A DNA stretch of 64,000 bases, taken from assembly GCF_000182925.2 (NCBI RefSeq), contig NC_026507.1, positions 682,001 through 746,000 on the forward strand, given 5' to 3'. The DNA comes from Neurospora crassa OR74A (taxonomy: Eukaryota; Ascomycota; Sordariomycetes; Sordariales; Sordariaceae). A program made the translations under genes and the position numbers. Of the stretch, positions 10,767-22,193 are shown in pieces. A model generated the notes under the pieces. That model worked only from the letters and a program-made list of their open reading frames with translations, made no database searches and had not been told where the DNA came from. Positions within the stretch are counted from its first letter, which is position 1, and every line of letters starts with the position of its first letter.

Positions 10767-12451
10767 ATGGTATTTGGCGCTGCCCACCTCCAGCTCTGGC
10801 TGGGGGCTTTGGTTGTCCTCGGTGCTGTTTACGTGAGTATCTTCTGACGTTCCATCCTCTCAAGCAAACAAGAGACCACTGACACAAACAACCTCAGACA
10901 TCATGCCTCATCTTCTACCGCCTCTTCCTCCACCCTCTCGCCAAATACCCCGGTCCCTTCCTCGCCAAACTGACCGACGGCTACATGGCCTACCACGCCT
11001 TCAAAGGTGACCGACACCTCGAGTTCTGGCGTATGCACGAGAAATACGGCAAATTCGTCCGCTTCGGACCCAACTCGCTCTCCGTCAACTCCAACACCGC
11101 CCTCAAGGACATCTACGGCTTCAAGGCCAACGTGCGCAAAGCCGAGTTCTACGACGCCTTTGTCCACCCGGCCCCCAACACCCACAACGCGCGTGACCGT
11201 GACCTACACGCCCGCAAGCGGCGCGTCCTGGCGCACGCCTTCTCCGATTCCGCCATCAAGGAAGTCGAGCGCTACATTCTGTCCAACATCCGCACCTTTT
11301 GCGACGCGATCGGTGACCTCGGCCGCCCCAGCTTCGCTCCGCTAGCCGACAAGAAGGGATGGTCATCCCCGAAAAACATGTCGGACTGGTGTAGCTGGCT
11401 AGCCATGGACATTTTGGGGGACCTTTGCTTCGGCAAAGCCTTCCACATGCTCGAGCGCCCCGACAACCGCTACGCCGTCGACCTCGTCTCCGTCGCCGCC
11501 CACCGCCACCTCATCTGCGGCACCATGCCCATGCTCGACAAGCTCTCGCTCGACCGTATCTTTCTGCGCAAAATTGCTTCTGGTAGAGCACAGTACATGG
11601 CCTACAGCCGCCAACAGCTTGCCGAACGCACGGCATTGGGTGACGAGACCGACCGCCGCGACTTCTTCTACTACCTCCTCAAAGCCCGCGACCCGGAAAC
11701 GGGCCAGGGATTTACGACCCCTGAGCTCTGGGGCGAGTCAAACTTGCTAATTATCGCCGGGTCCGACACCACTTCCACCGCAATGGCGGCGACGCTATTC
11801 TACTTGGTCCGCAACCCTACTGCTCTCGCCCGCGTCACCGCCGAGATTCGCTCCCGCTTCGCTTCAGTTGAAGGCATCCACCAGGGTCCTAGCCTCCAGT
11901 CATGCACTTACCTCCGCGCTTGCATCGACGAAGCCATGCGTTTGTCACCCTCTGTCGGCGGTCTCCTGCCTCGCGAAGTCCTGCCGGGCGGGATAACCAT
12001 TGATGGCGAACACGTTCCCCAAGGCACCATCATTGGCGTTCCTCACTATACCATCCACCACAACGCTGCTTACTACCCTGATCCCTGGTCCTACACCCCT
12101 GAGCGCTGGCTGTCTACCCGATCTCCATCTGAAAAGACTTCCGGCGCTGCCATGCAGACGGAAGAGCAGATCCAGCTTGCCCAATCAGCCTTTTGCCCCT
12201 TCTCCATTGGCCCGCGCGGTTGTATTGGTAAGGGACTGGCCTATATCGAGATGAGCATCACGTTGGCGAGGGTGTTGTTCCTGTATGACTTGCGCAGGGC
12301 GGTGGGAGTGGATGATCCGGCGGAGGGAGGGAAGAAAGGGGCGGAGTATGGAAGACATCGCGTGGGGGAGATGCAGCTGGTGGATACGTTTACGAGTACC
12401 AAGGATGGGGTCATGGTTGAGTTTAGACCAAGAGAGGATCTGGCTGCTTGA
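10767..12451 (+). CDS. Cytochrome P450 monooxygenase
   Basis: Two exons, 10767-10832 and 10898-12451, give 539 aa; the intron starts GTGAGT and ends CTCAG after a CTGAC branch-like site. Exon 1 is a hydrophobic membrane anchor of 22 residues. The proline hinge follows as HPLAKYPGPF. The I-helix oxygen motif is AGSDTT (309-314), ExxR is Glu367/Arg370, the PERW motif is present, and the heme loop FSIGPRGCIG places the ligand at Cys464. All P450 hallmarks are intact, and the length is normal for a fungal ER enzyme. The sequence style (HARKRRVLAHAFS, benzoate-hydroxylase-like) suggests a microsomal class II P450 using CPR. No biosynthetic neighbours are present, so the substrate is unknown. Confidence 0.93.
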
Positions 12452-13164
12452 GTGGGCGTTCCGGTGGATGATGGATGGACTGGAAGGGGTGAAACGGGGA
12501 AGGAAGGAAAAGAGGGAAGTTTGGATATTACCTTGGTACCGTTATTGTCATGATCATGTTATGATAGCATTACGACAAGCACGTTGCATCGTTTGGTAGC
12601 ACGGTAGTTTGGATGGTGTTTGTTGGTGAATCGACTTGAACATCTATCTATGTAACCCTCCGCACATCCACCCCATCCCCAACGAACACCCAAGAACTCC
12701 TGTAATGTAGATGACTGTATTTTCGCTGGTTTGTTACACGTTCTTAATCACAGGCATCAGAGTGAAGTTCCTGGGTCACCTAGCTATACAACTTTATAGA
12801 GTATCTCTCTAGGGCTGAACATCTCGATGGCTTCCTCTTCTCCCTCCTCCTCCTCCTAGCAATAAACTTATCGGAATGGCGCTGCTTATAAAAATGGGTG
12901 TAGGGTTGAGTAGCATACAGTAAATATAGTGTTGAGTGGTCACGGTATGTGCAACGTGCAAAGGCGTTGTCAATAACCAACCAAGTCACCTAGATCCTGG
13001 GCTGTAATGTTGATATGATGATGAAATAGGGTGAAAACCACGAAATCTAGGAGGAAAACAATGCGCAACTGCTGATCTGCAAATTAAGCTCAAAACTCGC
13101 TGTGTCCAAAAGAATATCTCCGCCCGTGTCCGTCCCAATATTTCCAGTGTCCGTTCCAAAATAT
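12452..13164. other. Intergenic, convergent 3' regions
   Basis: Lies between the stop codons of the P450 gene and the following minus-strand gene. No gene seen. Confidence 0.55.
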
Positions 13165-14106
13165 CTAGTATCCATTCCCATATACAGGTTGTCTATCCCG
13201 ATATTCCATCCCTTCATCTCTCGACCATCCCAAGTCTTTTCCATGCCACCAGTCGTCTTCGTCATCGCTGTCGCTGTCGTCATCGTCGTCACTATCGTCC
13301 TCGTCGCTCGGTTCTACCTCGCGGTGAGGGCAACAGGCTAGTCTTTCGGCACCAGCACCAGCACCAGCAGCAGCAGCTTCTTCTACTTCTTCCTGCTCCC
13401 TGCTCTCGCAGCTTTCCATTGGCGCGGTAGCAGCAGCAGCAGCCTCGCGTTCCCCTCTTAACTCTGCGAGCTTCTCGACATGGGCAGCCATCAGCTGGTT
13501 TGCCAACGGCAGCCACTTCTGAATTTTCGCCTCGCGCCTCGAGGTTCTTCTGCTCTGGAGCGTCTTCCGGTACCACAAGAGGCCAGTAGGGTACTCGAGT
13601 TCAGAGGGAGTGTCGTCGCTACTCTCCGGCTTGACCGGGACAGAACTGCCGCCAACGCTTGGCTCCTGATCTTTGGACTTGGCGGGCTCAGGACGAGGCA
13701 CCTCCGGGGAGCATGACCGCCCCGAGAAGGTTTCAGGAGCAGAAGCAGACGAGGGCGTGAGGAGGGGGGACCTGGGTTTCGCCTTCGCCTCCTTCTTCTG
13801 CCTCTTTGGCTGAGGCTGCTTCTTCTGCCTCTTCGGCTGAGGCTGCTTCTTCTGCCTCTTCGGCTGAGGCTGCTGCTGCTCCTCCTCCTCTTGCTGTGTG
13901 CTGGTGGTGGGGGGAGCCTTGCGCTTCTTGCTCCCTGTGCTGCTAGTGGAGGTCTTCTTAGCAGCTCCGTTTTTCTTTGGTGCTGCAGCAGGCACCTTGG
14001 CGATCATGTCTGCTGCCTGATTCTCCTCCTGCTCCTCCCTGTTGATGACAGGAGACTTGGAGAGCTGCAGGGTCTGCGATGAGCGGGCGTTGTGGAGAGG
14101 TGCCAT
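13165..14106 (-). CDS. Uncharacterised basic/acidic nuclear-type protein
   Basis: 313 aa, no intron needed, start in a good context (CACAATGGC). I recognise no domain. Layout: residues 1-45 start MAPLHNARSSQ and contain polar sequence; 45-100 carry strong nuclear-localisation-like runs (GSKKRKAPP, then three QPQPKRQKK repeats); 165-240 hold the only ordered-looking part (EYPTGLLWYRKTLQSRRTS followed by a helical WLPLANQLMAAHVEKLAEL); the end is Ser/Asp-rich acid (PSDEDDSDDDDDSDSDDEDD) followed by DWWHGKDLGW. A basic first half and an acidic second half suggest a chromatin or nucleolar role, which is inference. Its M-x-P-x-H-N start resembles one gene of the array at 34 kb, but the hydrophobic box there is not reproduced. 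Confidence 0.65.
   Translation of the reverse strand: MAPLHNARSSQTLQLSKSPVINREEQEENQAADMIAKVPAAAPKKNGAAKKTSTSSTGSKKRKAPPTTSTQQEEEEQQQPQPKRQKKQPQPKRQKKQPQPKRQKKEAKAKPRSPLLTPSSASAPETFSGRSCSPEVPRPEPAKSKDQEPSVGGSSVPVKPESSDDTPSELEYPTGLLWYRKTLQSRRTSRREAKIQKWLPLANQLMAAHVEKLAELRGEREAAAAATAPMESCESREQEEVEEAAAAGAGAGAERLACCPHREVEPSDEDDSDDDDDSDSDDEDDWWHGKDLGWSRDEGMEYRDRQPVYGNGY
13796..13876 (-). repeat. 27-bp coding repeat (QPQPKRQKK), three copies
   Basis: Three near-identical 27-bp units encode a basic 9-residue repeat, each a candidate nuclear-localisation signal. Confidence 0.85.
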
Positions 14107-17100
14107 TGTGTCGGATGGTAGGTAGTCTGGTTCTGCAGGACACTGATTGTTAGCTTTGAATTCCTTGTTTACTCACTGTTAATGGCTCCGGAAGAAGTGG
14201 CAATAGGGACTGCTGCTGGCTACAAGAACAACAACGGGAAGGGTCCAGTCCGACAAATTGCGGGTCTTACACATATGAAGCCCCAGAATCTGGCCTTGAT
14301 GCACTGGTAGTGATGATAACAGCGATGGGATGGATTGGGTCTGATGAACCAGAATAGAGAACACAATACAGTCGACGGCCAAAACGAGGTGTCAAGACCC
14401 GACCCGACTGCGGAGCTGCCAAAAAGGTTCTCCCTTGCGGGGCTGGTCATGCCCGCTGAAACTTCAGGCTGTGATAGGGAAATAGCAGCAAATGGAAGGA
14501 CAGGCGGGTCTGGCCCTAATCCTCTCAATTGCCCTCACTGGGAAGGAGCGTTGAGCAGTTTAGGTTTCCCTTTGCCCCAGTGTCCAGGGTGCCCCCCGAC
14601 CATCTTGCTGCTCGGAATCGGGATTCAGAACGCAGTGAGCGGCCGGAGTAACAGACCAAGAACCAGAGAGCCTGCCGAATGACACAAACCTTTCGTTGCT
14701 GCATACCACTTATGCGAGGTTGGGGCAAATCGTCACACAAAAGCCAAGTAAACACAGCAAAATCACCAAGGGGAGGATTCATAAGCAAGCAGAACATCAA
14801 AATTCACATACCAAGCGGTCAAATGCAACGCGGGACCAAGAGCGTTTACGAAAGCAAAAAATCATTCGAAGCCAAAGCATAGAGCACTCGTGGACGTCTA
14901 AACTTACCGAGTTGATGATATATAGAAATGGTGTTTTGGATTCGCTGATGATGTTGTGTCAACAGCTAGTGGGAGATTATTCTGGGGTGCAAATGATGCT
15001 TGGGTAAGATTTGTGATGGAGAGTGAAGAGGTGTTTGTCTTGGTCTTGACGAGAAACGAAGTTTCTAGATGAATGTTCGAACGTGAGGTAGGTGTAGGTT
15101 GATAGTGGTGATGTACTGATGGTTACCTCTACCTAGGAAGGATGAGAAGCGAGAGGAAGGAGAAGAACAACTGGACCTGGGGTGGACATGCTCTTGTACT
15201 CTCCAAGAGTCAGAACTCCCCGTGACTCTTATACCGGTGTGCCTGAGGACAAAAGGCTGGTCTTAGGGTATTGATATGACAATATGTGCATCCTCGTGCA
15301 TGGAAAATGGAGCAAGACGAGTGAGGCTGTAAATTTATGTACTAATAAATATTATTTCTGATCTTCCCAAGCCATATGCCTAGTTGATTGGTTCGATCCC
15401 TGCCACCCCCTCCTGCTGTTCCAACTTTTCCATGACTAGACACTGATGATACGCATAATATGGATTCCTCCACAGCATTTATGACTATAATCCGCATGTA
15501 ATGAACCCAAGCCCCCGCCTCTCTTCATACCATGACACACAAATGTCAGACACATCGAGCCTCGTACATTAGGGTTCGAGCCATAACGCTCGCCAATGCT
15601 CGGGGCCATTAGCAACGTACCATTATCTGCTGCTTTCCACCGATCGTATACCGCCCGCCATACCAATATGACATGTGTGTGCCAAAGGCATGTTTCGCCC
15701 ACTAACTGTTCTACCTATAACCTCCGAAGAGCCCACCTTGGCCGCAAGTGGACTTGCATTTGGCTTTTTCTGGTTACAAAACCAGGATTCCGTGGATCTC
15801 TTCTAGTTGTCTCCCGTTCTAGGTAAACTTTTGCCTCGGCCACGCTATCAATTCTCTTTGTCTTCGCCTTTTTTTTTTAGTGAATAGATGTACTTCCCGC
15901 ACTGGGGAGATCTACTTCGTACATCCGATTCTAACTTCACGAACTCTGCTTTTTCAGCGCGAGACGCTTAAATGGGACAAACATGAGAGAACCCTATCTA
16001 TCCTCCTAGCTGTACTCCCCAAAAATTCTCTCTCTCTCTCTTTCTTTTTTCCCCCCTTTTCTTTGTCCGCTTCAAGCCATCGGTTGATGTCCATCAGATC
16101 AGCAGCACTTCCATTTGTCATAAGCCCATACCGGCGCTGACAGCTTCCATCACCACCTGACTGACTCAAATCACGAATCCTCCCCCTGAATGACACATGT
16201 CAACGTCGACCTGGCTCGTCCAAGGAGTCAAGCATTGTTTGATGGGAGGAAAGCCTCCATGAAGCAACGCTCGGGGGAAAAAATCAAAAGAGTCGGCAGG
16301 TAACTAGTTAGTAGCTGCAGCATGTTCAGCGGTGACGGTAGTCCGCAGACATATATAGTGACTCCGCAGTCGGCAGCTTTATTGCAGGCAAATATTGATG
16401 AAAAAACTTTCCTCGTACATGCATATATGCCTGACCTCCACGAATGGGCGAGGACAAGGGCCTGGAAAGTTCACTTTATCCCGCCACAGCTGGTGTGCAC
16501 TGGACTGCCTGCCTGGGATTCTCGGCGCCTGGACATAGTGCATGCTTAAAGATAGCATGAAACTCGGGAAATTTGCAACAGTCGGTCGATTTCCTCATTG
16601 AGCGCCGGGCAGGACATGGATATATTTTTGTAGGACAAGCCCGATTCTGTACATCAAAACGCACGCATGTTACCTTGGGTGGCAATGTCCTTGAGTGTTC
16701 ACTAACTGGACAGACACATCTGCTGGCTTAGGTACGGGGCGCCAACATATGCCCTGCTCTGCAATAAATCGAAGGGACTTCCGAAGTATCCGTAAGTGCA
16801 AGAGACACAGATTGCTGAGACCGTGTTCGTAGCTTCGTACCAGCAATAGTTAGTACAGTAGTAAGGGAAGCGCTTCTGACCCCGAACCCAAACTTTTCTG
16901 CCGGGCCACCATACAAAAGGCTTCTGTCACTGTCCTGCTGCCGAAAAGAACACGCCGTTGGTGACAAAATAACAAGATCTGCTGAATGTTGCTCGAGTGT
17001 CCGAAGTGTGGGTTGATGCTGCTTACCTAGAGCCCAAGTGGCCCAAGAAGAGGTTTGCAAACGGAGGGTTTATTGAGGCGGGATATTTCATTTCTCAGAC

Positions 17101-17507
17101 AAGGTCACCGACTGGCCATGATCCTGAAGGAAACAAAGGGTGTAAACTACCGTACCTAGAGATGCAGAGAAAAGAAAGAAAAACGCTTTCCTTGACTTCG
17201 GTTGCTCAACCCCTCACTTCTCACTGCATTGTTCCTTCCCTTTTAGTTTTATCCAAGTTCCAGCTTCCTCATGCCACATAACCTGCAGGAGCTACTCCGC
17301 TGTTCATCCATCACTCTTTCCTCCGACGTTGCTCACCCCCAGGTCCCTCCCAGGGGAGAGCCCGACGTTCTAGTTCTTGAACGACCCCCGCCTTCACTTT
17401 TCTTCCCCATCCAATCATCGTCCCACCAAACTCCCGTCATGGGGATCCGCCCGAAGTGGGACCATCTCCCTAAATGATCCCACTACTCATAGTGCCTTCA
17501 CCTCGCT
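14107..17507. other. Gene-poor intergenic region
   Basis: 3.4 kb between a start codon and a stop codon of two minus-strand genes. Short open frames occur, but none has a convincing start, composition or motif. TACCTAG(AG)-type motifs occur at 17025 and 17154. The part next to 14106 should hold the promoter of the basic/acidic protein gene. Confidence 0.5.
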
Positions 17508-18578
17508 CTAACTTTCCGTGTCCATCTTCTCTCCCATCTCCTCTGCAGCCTCTTCTGTCTCCTCCGTGTCCATCTCCTCTCCAGCCTCTTCTGTCTCCTC
17601 CGTATCCATCTCCTTTCCAGCCTCATCTTCAGCCTCTCCCATATCCTCATCATCCTCGTCCATCTCATCATCAGCATCTCTACTCTCCGTGTCCATCTCC
17701 TCTCCAGCCTCTCCCATCTCCTCTCCAGCCTCTTCTGTCTCCTCCGTATCCATCTCCTCTCCAGCCTCTTCTGTCTCCTCCTCTCCCATCTCCTCATCAT
17801 CCTCGTCCATCTCATCATCAGCATCTCTACTCTCGGTGTCCATCTTCTCTCCAGCCTCTTCTGTCTCCTCCGTGTCCATCTCCTCTGCAGCCTCTTCTGT
17901 CTCCTCCGTGTCCATCTCCTCCTCAGCCTCTCCCATATCCTCGTCATCCTTTTCCATCTCATCATCAGCCTCCTCCCCACTTTCAACGTCCACTTCCCCT
18001 CGCTGGAACCTCTCAAACCGCTCCGGAAAGTCTGGCTGATTGACCATCTTCATCAGCGCTAGCCGTCTAGCAATGAGGGGGAGTACGATTGCTGCGGCTT
18101 GACGGGTGTGGTACGAGGCGCGAAGTAGAGTTGCAGTATCGTCGGGATAACCTATGTTGGCGTTGGAAGCAGGGTTGACGTTGGACGTTGTAGCTTGATT
18201 TGATGGTCCGGCAGCCCATGACATATCGGCGCCGCCGGTTGTGGGATTATTCGTCGTTGGATGGAAGCGAGGCTCCGAGTCGGATGCTGATGTTGGGCTT
18301 GGATTGGCCTCGCGCAAGTTTCTGGTGGGTTCTTTGCTGATGGTGGTGTCGCTGCTGATGGTGGTTTCGCTGCTGGGGTCTGCAGTCTGTGACATATCGT
18401 CGCCGGTTGTGGAATCATTCGTCGTTGGATGGAAGCGAGGCTCCGAGTCGGATGCTGTTGGTGGGCTTGGAGCGGACTCGCGCATGTTTCTGGTGCTTTT
18501 GTTGTTGATGGTGGTGTCGCCAGAGTCGCTGCTGGGGTCCACCATGTCAAAGTTTCTCTTGACTCCCCGATCTGCCAT
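17508..18578 (-). CDS. Acidic tandem-repeat protein, unknown function
   Basis: 356 aa, intronless, start MADRGVKRNFDMVD. No known domain. The N-terminal third holds two copies of an exact 56-codon (168-bp) unit marked by SDSEPRFHPTTN. A short ordered-looking centre follows (YHTRQAAAIVLPLIARRLAL, then QPDFPERFERFQRGE). The last 150 or so residues are acidic repeats built on EEMDTEETEEAGE and SRDADDEMDEDDE. Repeat DNA is GC-rich and intact, with no sign of the transition damage seen in the array at 21-22 kb. The protein is strongly acidic and probably disordered. Function unknown; histone- or basic-protein binding would be a guess from charge. Confidence 0.6.
   Translation of the reverse strand: MADRGVKRNFDMVDPSSDSGDTTINNKSTRNMRESAPSPPTASDSEPRFHPTTNDSTTGDDMSQTADPSSETTISSDTTISKEPTRNLREANPSPTSASDSEPRFHPTTNNPTTGGADMSWAAGPSNQATTSNVNPASNANIGYPDDTATLLRASYHTRQAAAIVLPLIARRLALMKMVNQPDFPERFERFQRGEVDVESGEEADDEMEKDDEDMGEAEEEMDTEETEEAAEEMDTEETEEAGEKMDTESRDADDEMDEDDEEMGEEETEEAGEEMDTEETEEAGEEMGEAGEEMDTESRDADDEMDEDDEDMGEAEDEAGKEMDTEETEEAGEEMDTEETEEAAEEMGEKMDTES
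17515..17960 (-). repeat. Acidic coding minisatellite (EMDTEETEEAGE-type)
   Basis: Irregular tandem repeats based on units of about 36 bp, arranged in higher-order blocks separated by SRDADDEMDEDDE segments. Confidence 0.8.
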
Positions 18579-18585
18579 ATTGGAT
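18249..18585 (-). repeat. 168-bp direct duplication (56 codons)
   Basis: A stretch of about 40 nt is identical at 18249-18288 and 18417-18456, exactly 168 bp apart, and the flanks remain similar. The duplication keeps the reading frame. Confidence 0.75.
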
Positions 18586-20864
18586 GCTTTCGATGGTTAC
18601 AAATTAAATGATGAAGAAAAATGCCTTGCCTTTGAGAAGGAGGTGTGAGCGTAAATTTGTTGGTGGGTATGGATTGGAATAGTCTAGTCGTGGATGACAC
18701 AAGTTGAAGACCAACAGTTTGATCTTTGACGTCCAAGTCAGAGGCAGCTCCTGCTGTAAGTGAATAGTTCGAACCCTTAAGACGGCGAGCATGAATGACG
18801 CCGAATCCAGGAGCACTCAACGTGTCCCCAATCCTTCTCTATTTTGAGACGTTCGCACCCGCTTAGAAGGTCAGTTATTCAGCATTACGAAAGGCCAGAC
18901 GACTTTCATATGAGCTCCTACTCCCGACTCCTATCCGCAACGCCTTTTTCCTATGACTCTTCTTGCTAACCCCTCGGCATTAATAAGGCGGACGACACTC
19001 GCCCCTAACCAGCTAGTCTCCTCCTTCGTCTGCTCATAGCCCATAGCTCACTACAAAGCCTGCATAGCATCAGGGGCAATCATCACCTCTAGATGGTTCA
19101 CGTGGGCTTTTGCTGCAGACTCACCGCAAGCGGCGATGATTCTATGCTTGCCTCAACATCTATTCAAGCTCTGAGTCCGCCTTTCTCTGCACTTGAGCAT
19201 TCTCTTCATTTTCCCAAGCACGCTTCGAGATGGTTTCATGGCATACAACAAAGGAGACCAAGTTCTCTGGGCGCAAGTGCAAGAGCGCCGGCGTGGTGCT
19301 CGCGGCGCTGAGTGCGATGACTGGAGGTGAGGAGAGGGAGAGGGGCTCTGTAACCGCTGCGGTTTTTGTGGGTGGTACCGTTGTTGTTGTTGCCGTTCCT
19401 GTTGTTGGTGTTGGTGTGGGAAATGGCGCTGGCGTCGTCGAAGTTGGCGTTGGCTTGGGGGTTCGTAGAGGTAGGTGATAACAGCGAGCGCTCGGGCTGA
19501 TTGGGGTATTGAAGTTGAACGGTCATCATGTCGAAATAACTGCGCAAGAGGTTGCTTTTTTAACCCCCAAGATACGCTGAGATATAGGGGCGTACGGCCA
19601 ACAAAACTGTACGTGGGTCTATGTTTTGTGCGAGTGTCCATCGTGAAGGCTGATTGAAAAATGCTGGCTACGCTTGACTGAAGTTGTTGGATTCGGAGGA
19701 ATGCTTGGCAATCGTATGGAGAAAGGGTGAGGGCGCAGCAGATGGGGAGAAATGCATTGGTGGTCGTAGTCGGCTTGAGTGAGCAGCGCGACCCCTCGTG
19801 CAAATGAAGGCAAGCCACCGTGATTTGCAGGCATCTAGGACCAGATTTGGTGTATACAGAAAGTCCTAGCTTGGACTTGAATGGGAGTAAGTCTGGATGA
19901 TAGCGTCTGGACTTCGGACACCGAGGAGAGTTGAGATGTTGGGAGAGCAATGCGAGGGAATGCTTGATTGATGGCTTGGTTGGTAGAAGAGGATATGGCC
20001 TGCCTGCCGAGACCCCCTCATTTACCTCTAGGTACACAAAAAACAGAAGAAAGCCCAAGTGAGGTACACCGGCTACATACCTTCACAGCAGCCCAGAATG
20101 AAATAGAACAACCACGTTGCCTACCACGAAATTAACGACCTTGAGACGATCAACAGAGCATCCCGTACTTTAGTACCACAATTTCATCAGAGTATCATTC
20201 ATTTTATCGTTCCTATCAAAGAATATTCGTTCCTCCTCATCAAGCCAAAGCCACCAATCTTGGTCAAATTTGAAAAGGAGAAGAATGGCTACTTTACCGC
20301 CGCCCGAGATAAAATGTAACTACGAAGACCCACCGATGAGATACGAAAGCCGGTACTCTTTTCCTGGTTTACCTTCAAATTAGTGGGCATCCCAGAGTGT
20401 ACTGAGGCGTAGTTGAGTCAAGCAAATCTCAACGAAAATACTAATTTATATCATTTCAGAGACTACACTATCGATGGTAGGTGAAGGATGCTTAGAAAGA
20501 GGCTATGTTGTTGCCAGCGGAGCGCTCTGGAACTATCCAACGTCCGGTATTATCAACCAAATAACGACGGAAGAGCAATGCGTGGGGAAATGCGTGGTTG
20601 CCAGCTTGGTTGGAGAAGAGAAAAATGGGTGGCCACCGGCTGGAAATTGCGTGCGTCCGCCTTGATCTGATGATTCATCTGATGATAACCATCGCACGGG
20701 AGAAGAGAAAGGTCTTCGTCCACGTGGTTGACGGGGTGCCTTTTGTGAACTGCACCTGTCAAGCTTCGGACGACTCAGGACTCCCGAAAAGCTGCTCGTG
20801 GGAACCTAATGCACAGACCTGCCCTTTGAAGGCCTATGCACCCACCTGGCCTTCACTGAGGGGG
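18579..20864. other. Intergenic region
   Basis: Contains the promoter side of the acidic repeat gene, one weak minus-strand candidate gene (listed separately), and an ACCTCTAGGT palindromic motif at 20024-20033. Nothing else supported. Confidence 0.45.
19236..19529 (-). CDS. Weak candidate small protein, 97 aa
   Basis: An open frame starting MMTVQLQYPNQPERSLLSPT, Asn/Thr/Ser-rich in the middle (NTNNRNGNNNNG) and basic later. The start region reads like protein, but the later half reads less well and another frame is open on the same strand across it. No domain is recognised. It could be a spliced exon of a larger gene or chance. Confidence 0.25.
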   Translation of the reverse strand: MMTVQLQYPNQPERSLLSPTSTNPQANANFDDASAISHTNTNNRNGNNNNGTTHKNRSGYRAPLPLLTSSHRTQRREHHAGALALAPRELGLLCCMP

Positions 20865-22193
20865 TCAATTCAGGTGGTCATGTCCACCCTGGCCCAAGTG
20901 CCACTGCAGTGATCGATCCCCCCGATGCCACCTCCACATCGAAGGCAGAAGTGGCTGCGTTGGAGGTGACGGTCCCTCGTCCATCTCCTCATCATCACTA
21001 CCGACGTTTATATCTATTAACGCTGTATCTAATAGCGGGTCTATATTATCCATCCGCCTAAGGTAAAGATTTCCCCAACGTAATTCCCATTTAATCGGCG
21101 GTAACAATCCCTCGTCCATCTCCTTATTATTACTACCGACGTTCATATCTATCAACGCCGTATCTAATAGCAAGTCCATATTATCCATCCGCTTAAAATA
21201 AAAATCTCCCCGACGTAACTCCAATCTAATTGGTAATAATAATCCCTTATCTATCTCCTTATTATCACTACCAATATTTATATCTATTAACGCCGTATTT
21301 AATAATAGGTCTATATTATCTATCTACCCAAAATAAAAATCTCCCCAATATAATTCCCATCTAATTAGTAATAATAATCCCTTGTCTATCTCCTTATTAT
21401 TACTACCGACATTTATATCCATTAACGCCGTATTTAATAGCAAATCTATATTATCCATCCGCTTAAGGTAGAGATCTCCCAAACGTAACTCCCATCTAAT
21501 CGGTAGTAACAATCCCTCGTCCATCTCCTTATTATTATTACTAATATTTATATCTATTAACGCCGTATTTAATAGCGGGTCTATATTATCCATCCGCCTA
21601 AAGTAAAAATCTCCCTAATGTAATTCTAATTTAATTGGTAATAATAATCCCTCGTCCATCTCCTTATTATTACTATTAATATTTATATCTATCAATACTG
21701 TATTTAATAGCAGGTCTATATTATCTATCCGCCTAAAGTAAAAATCTCCCTAATATAACTCTAATCTAATCGGCAATAACAATCCCTCATCTATTTACTT
21801 ATTATTACTACTAACGTTCATATCTATTAATACTGTATTTAATAATAAATCTATATTATCTATCCGCCTAAAGTAAAGATCTCCCCAACGTAATTCCTAT
21901 CTAATCGGCGGTAATAGTCCCTCATCTATTTCCTCATCATCACTACCAACATTCACATCCATCGACGCCGTATCTAATAGCGGGTCCATATTATCCATCC
22001 GCCTAAGGTAGAAATCTCCCAGACGTAACTCCAATCTAATTGGCAGTAACGGTCCCTTATCTATCTCCTTATTACTAGAAATATTTCCCTAAAGTAAGTC
22101 CAGGTCCTCCTCCTATTTAACCTCTATCTCCATATAGTCACTATCGCTGACGTTTCCATTAAGTGAATTCGTGTGATCCGGGTCCTCCCAGTC
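20865..22193 (-). pseudogene. Decayed C-terminal continuation of the 22.2-23.0 kb gene
   Basis: Reading from the ATG at 23021 in one unbroken frame reaches a stop at 20865, 719 codons later, with about eight internal stops: the TAG at 22194, TAG at 22113, 22089, 21897 and further ones within the repeats. No frameshift occurs. Most stops are explained by comparing repeat copies, where intact units have TGG or CGG and the stopped ones TAG; that needs only G-to-A or C-to-T changes. One TAA needs an extra transversion. The tail after the repeats (PTQPLLPSMWRWHRGDRSLQ) is GC-rich and undamaged. I infer a host gene whose repeat-coding tail was mutated by RIP. Confidence 0.7.
20973..22095 (-). repeat. 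Nine-copy 135-bp tandem repeat with RIP-like mutations
   Basis: The marker TCCCT(C/T)(G/A)TC(C/T)AT recurs at 20973, 21108, 21243, 21378, 21513, 21648, 21783, 21918 and 22053, every 135 bp with no indel. On the minus strand each unit encodes 45 residues around RRMDNIDPLLDTALIDINVG, then an EEMDEGLLPPIRW motif. Copies differ almost wholly by C/T and G/A transitions on both strands, making the middle copies AT-rich, while the outermost copies stay closer to GC-rich coding sequence. The last copy (near 22053-22095) is incomplete. Exact period plus transition-only divergence is the signature expected from RIP acting on a linked duplication in Neurospora. Confidence 0.92.

Noticed and set aside
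15389-15402. Perfect B-box-like GGTTCGATCCC
   Set aside because: The flanking bases do not form a T-arm stem and no A box or acceptor stem is found upstream, so it is not a tRNA.
19153-20058. Long minus-strand frame of 301 codons
   Set aside because: It begins at a non-ATG codon, reads as low-complexity Arg/Gln/Ser sequence, and overlaps a more protein-like frame.
20865-22193. Transposon or retroelement as source of the AT-rich repeat
   Set aside because: The repeat continues the host gene in a single frame with exact codon-length units and has no terminal repeats or mobile-element domains.
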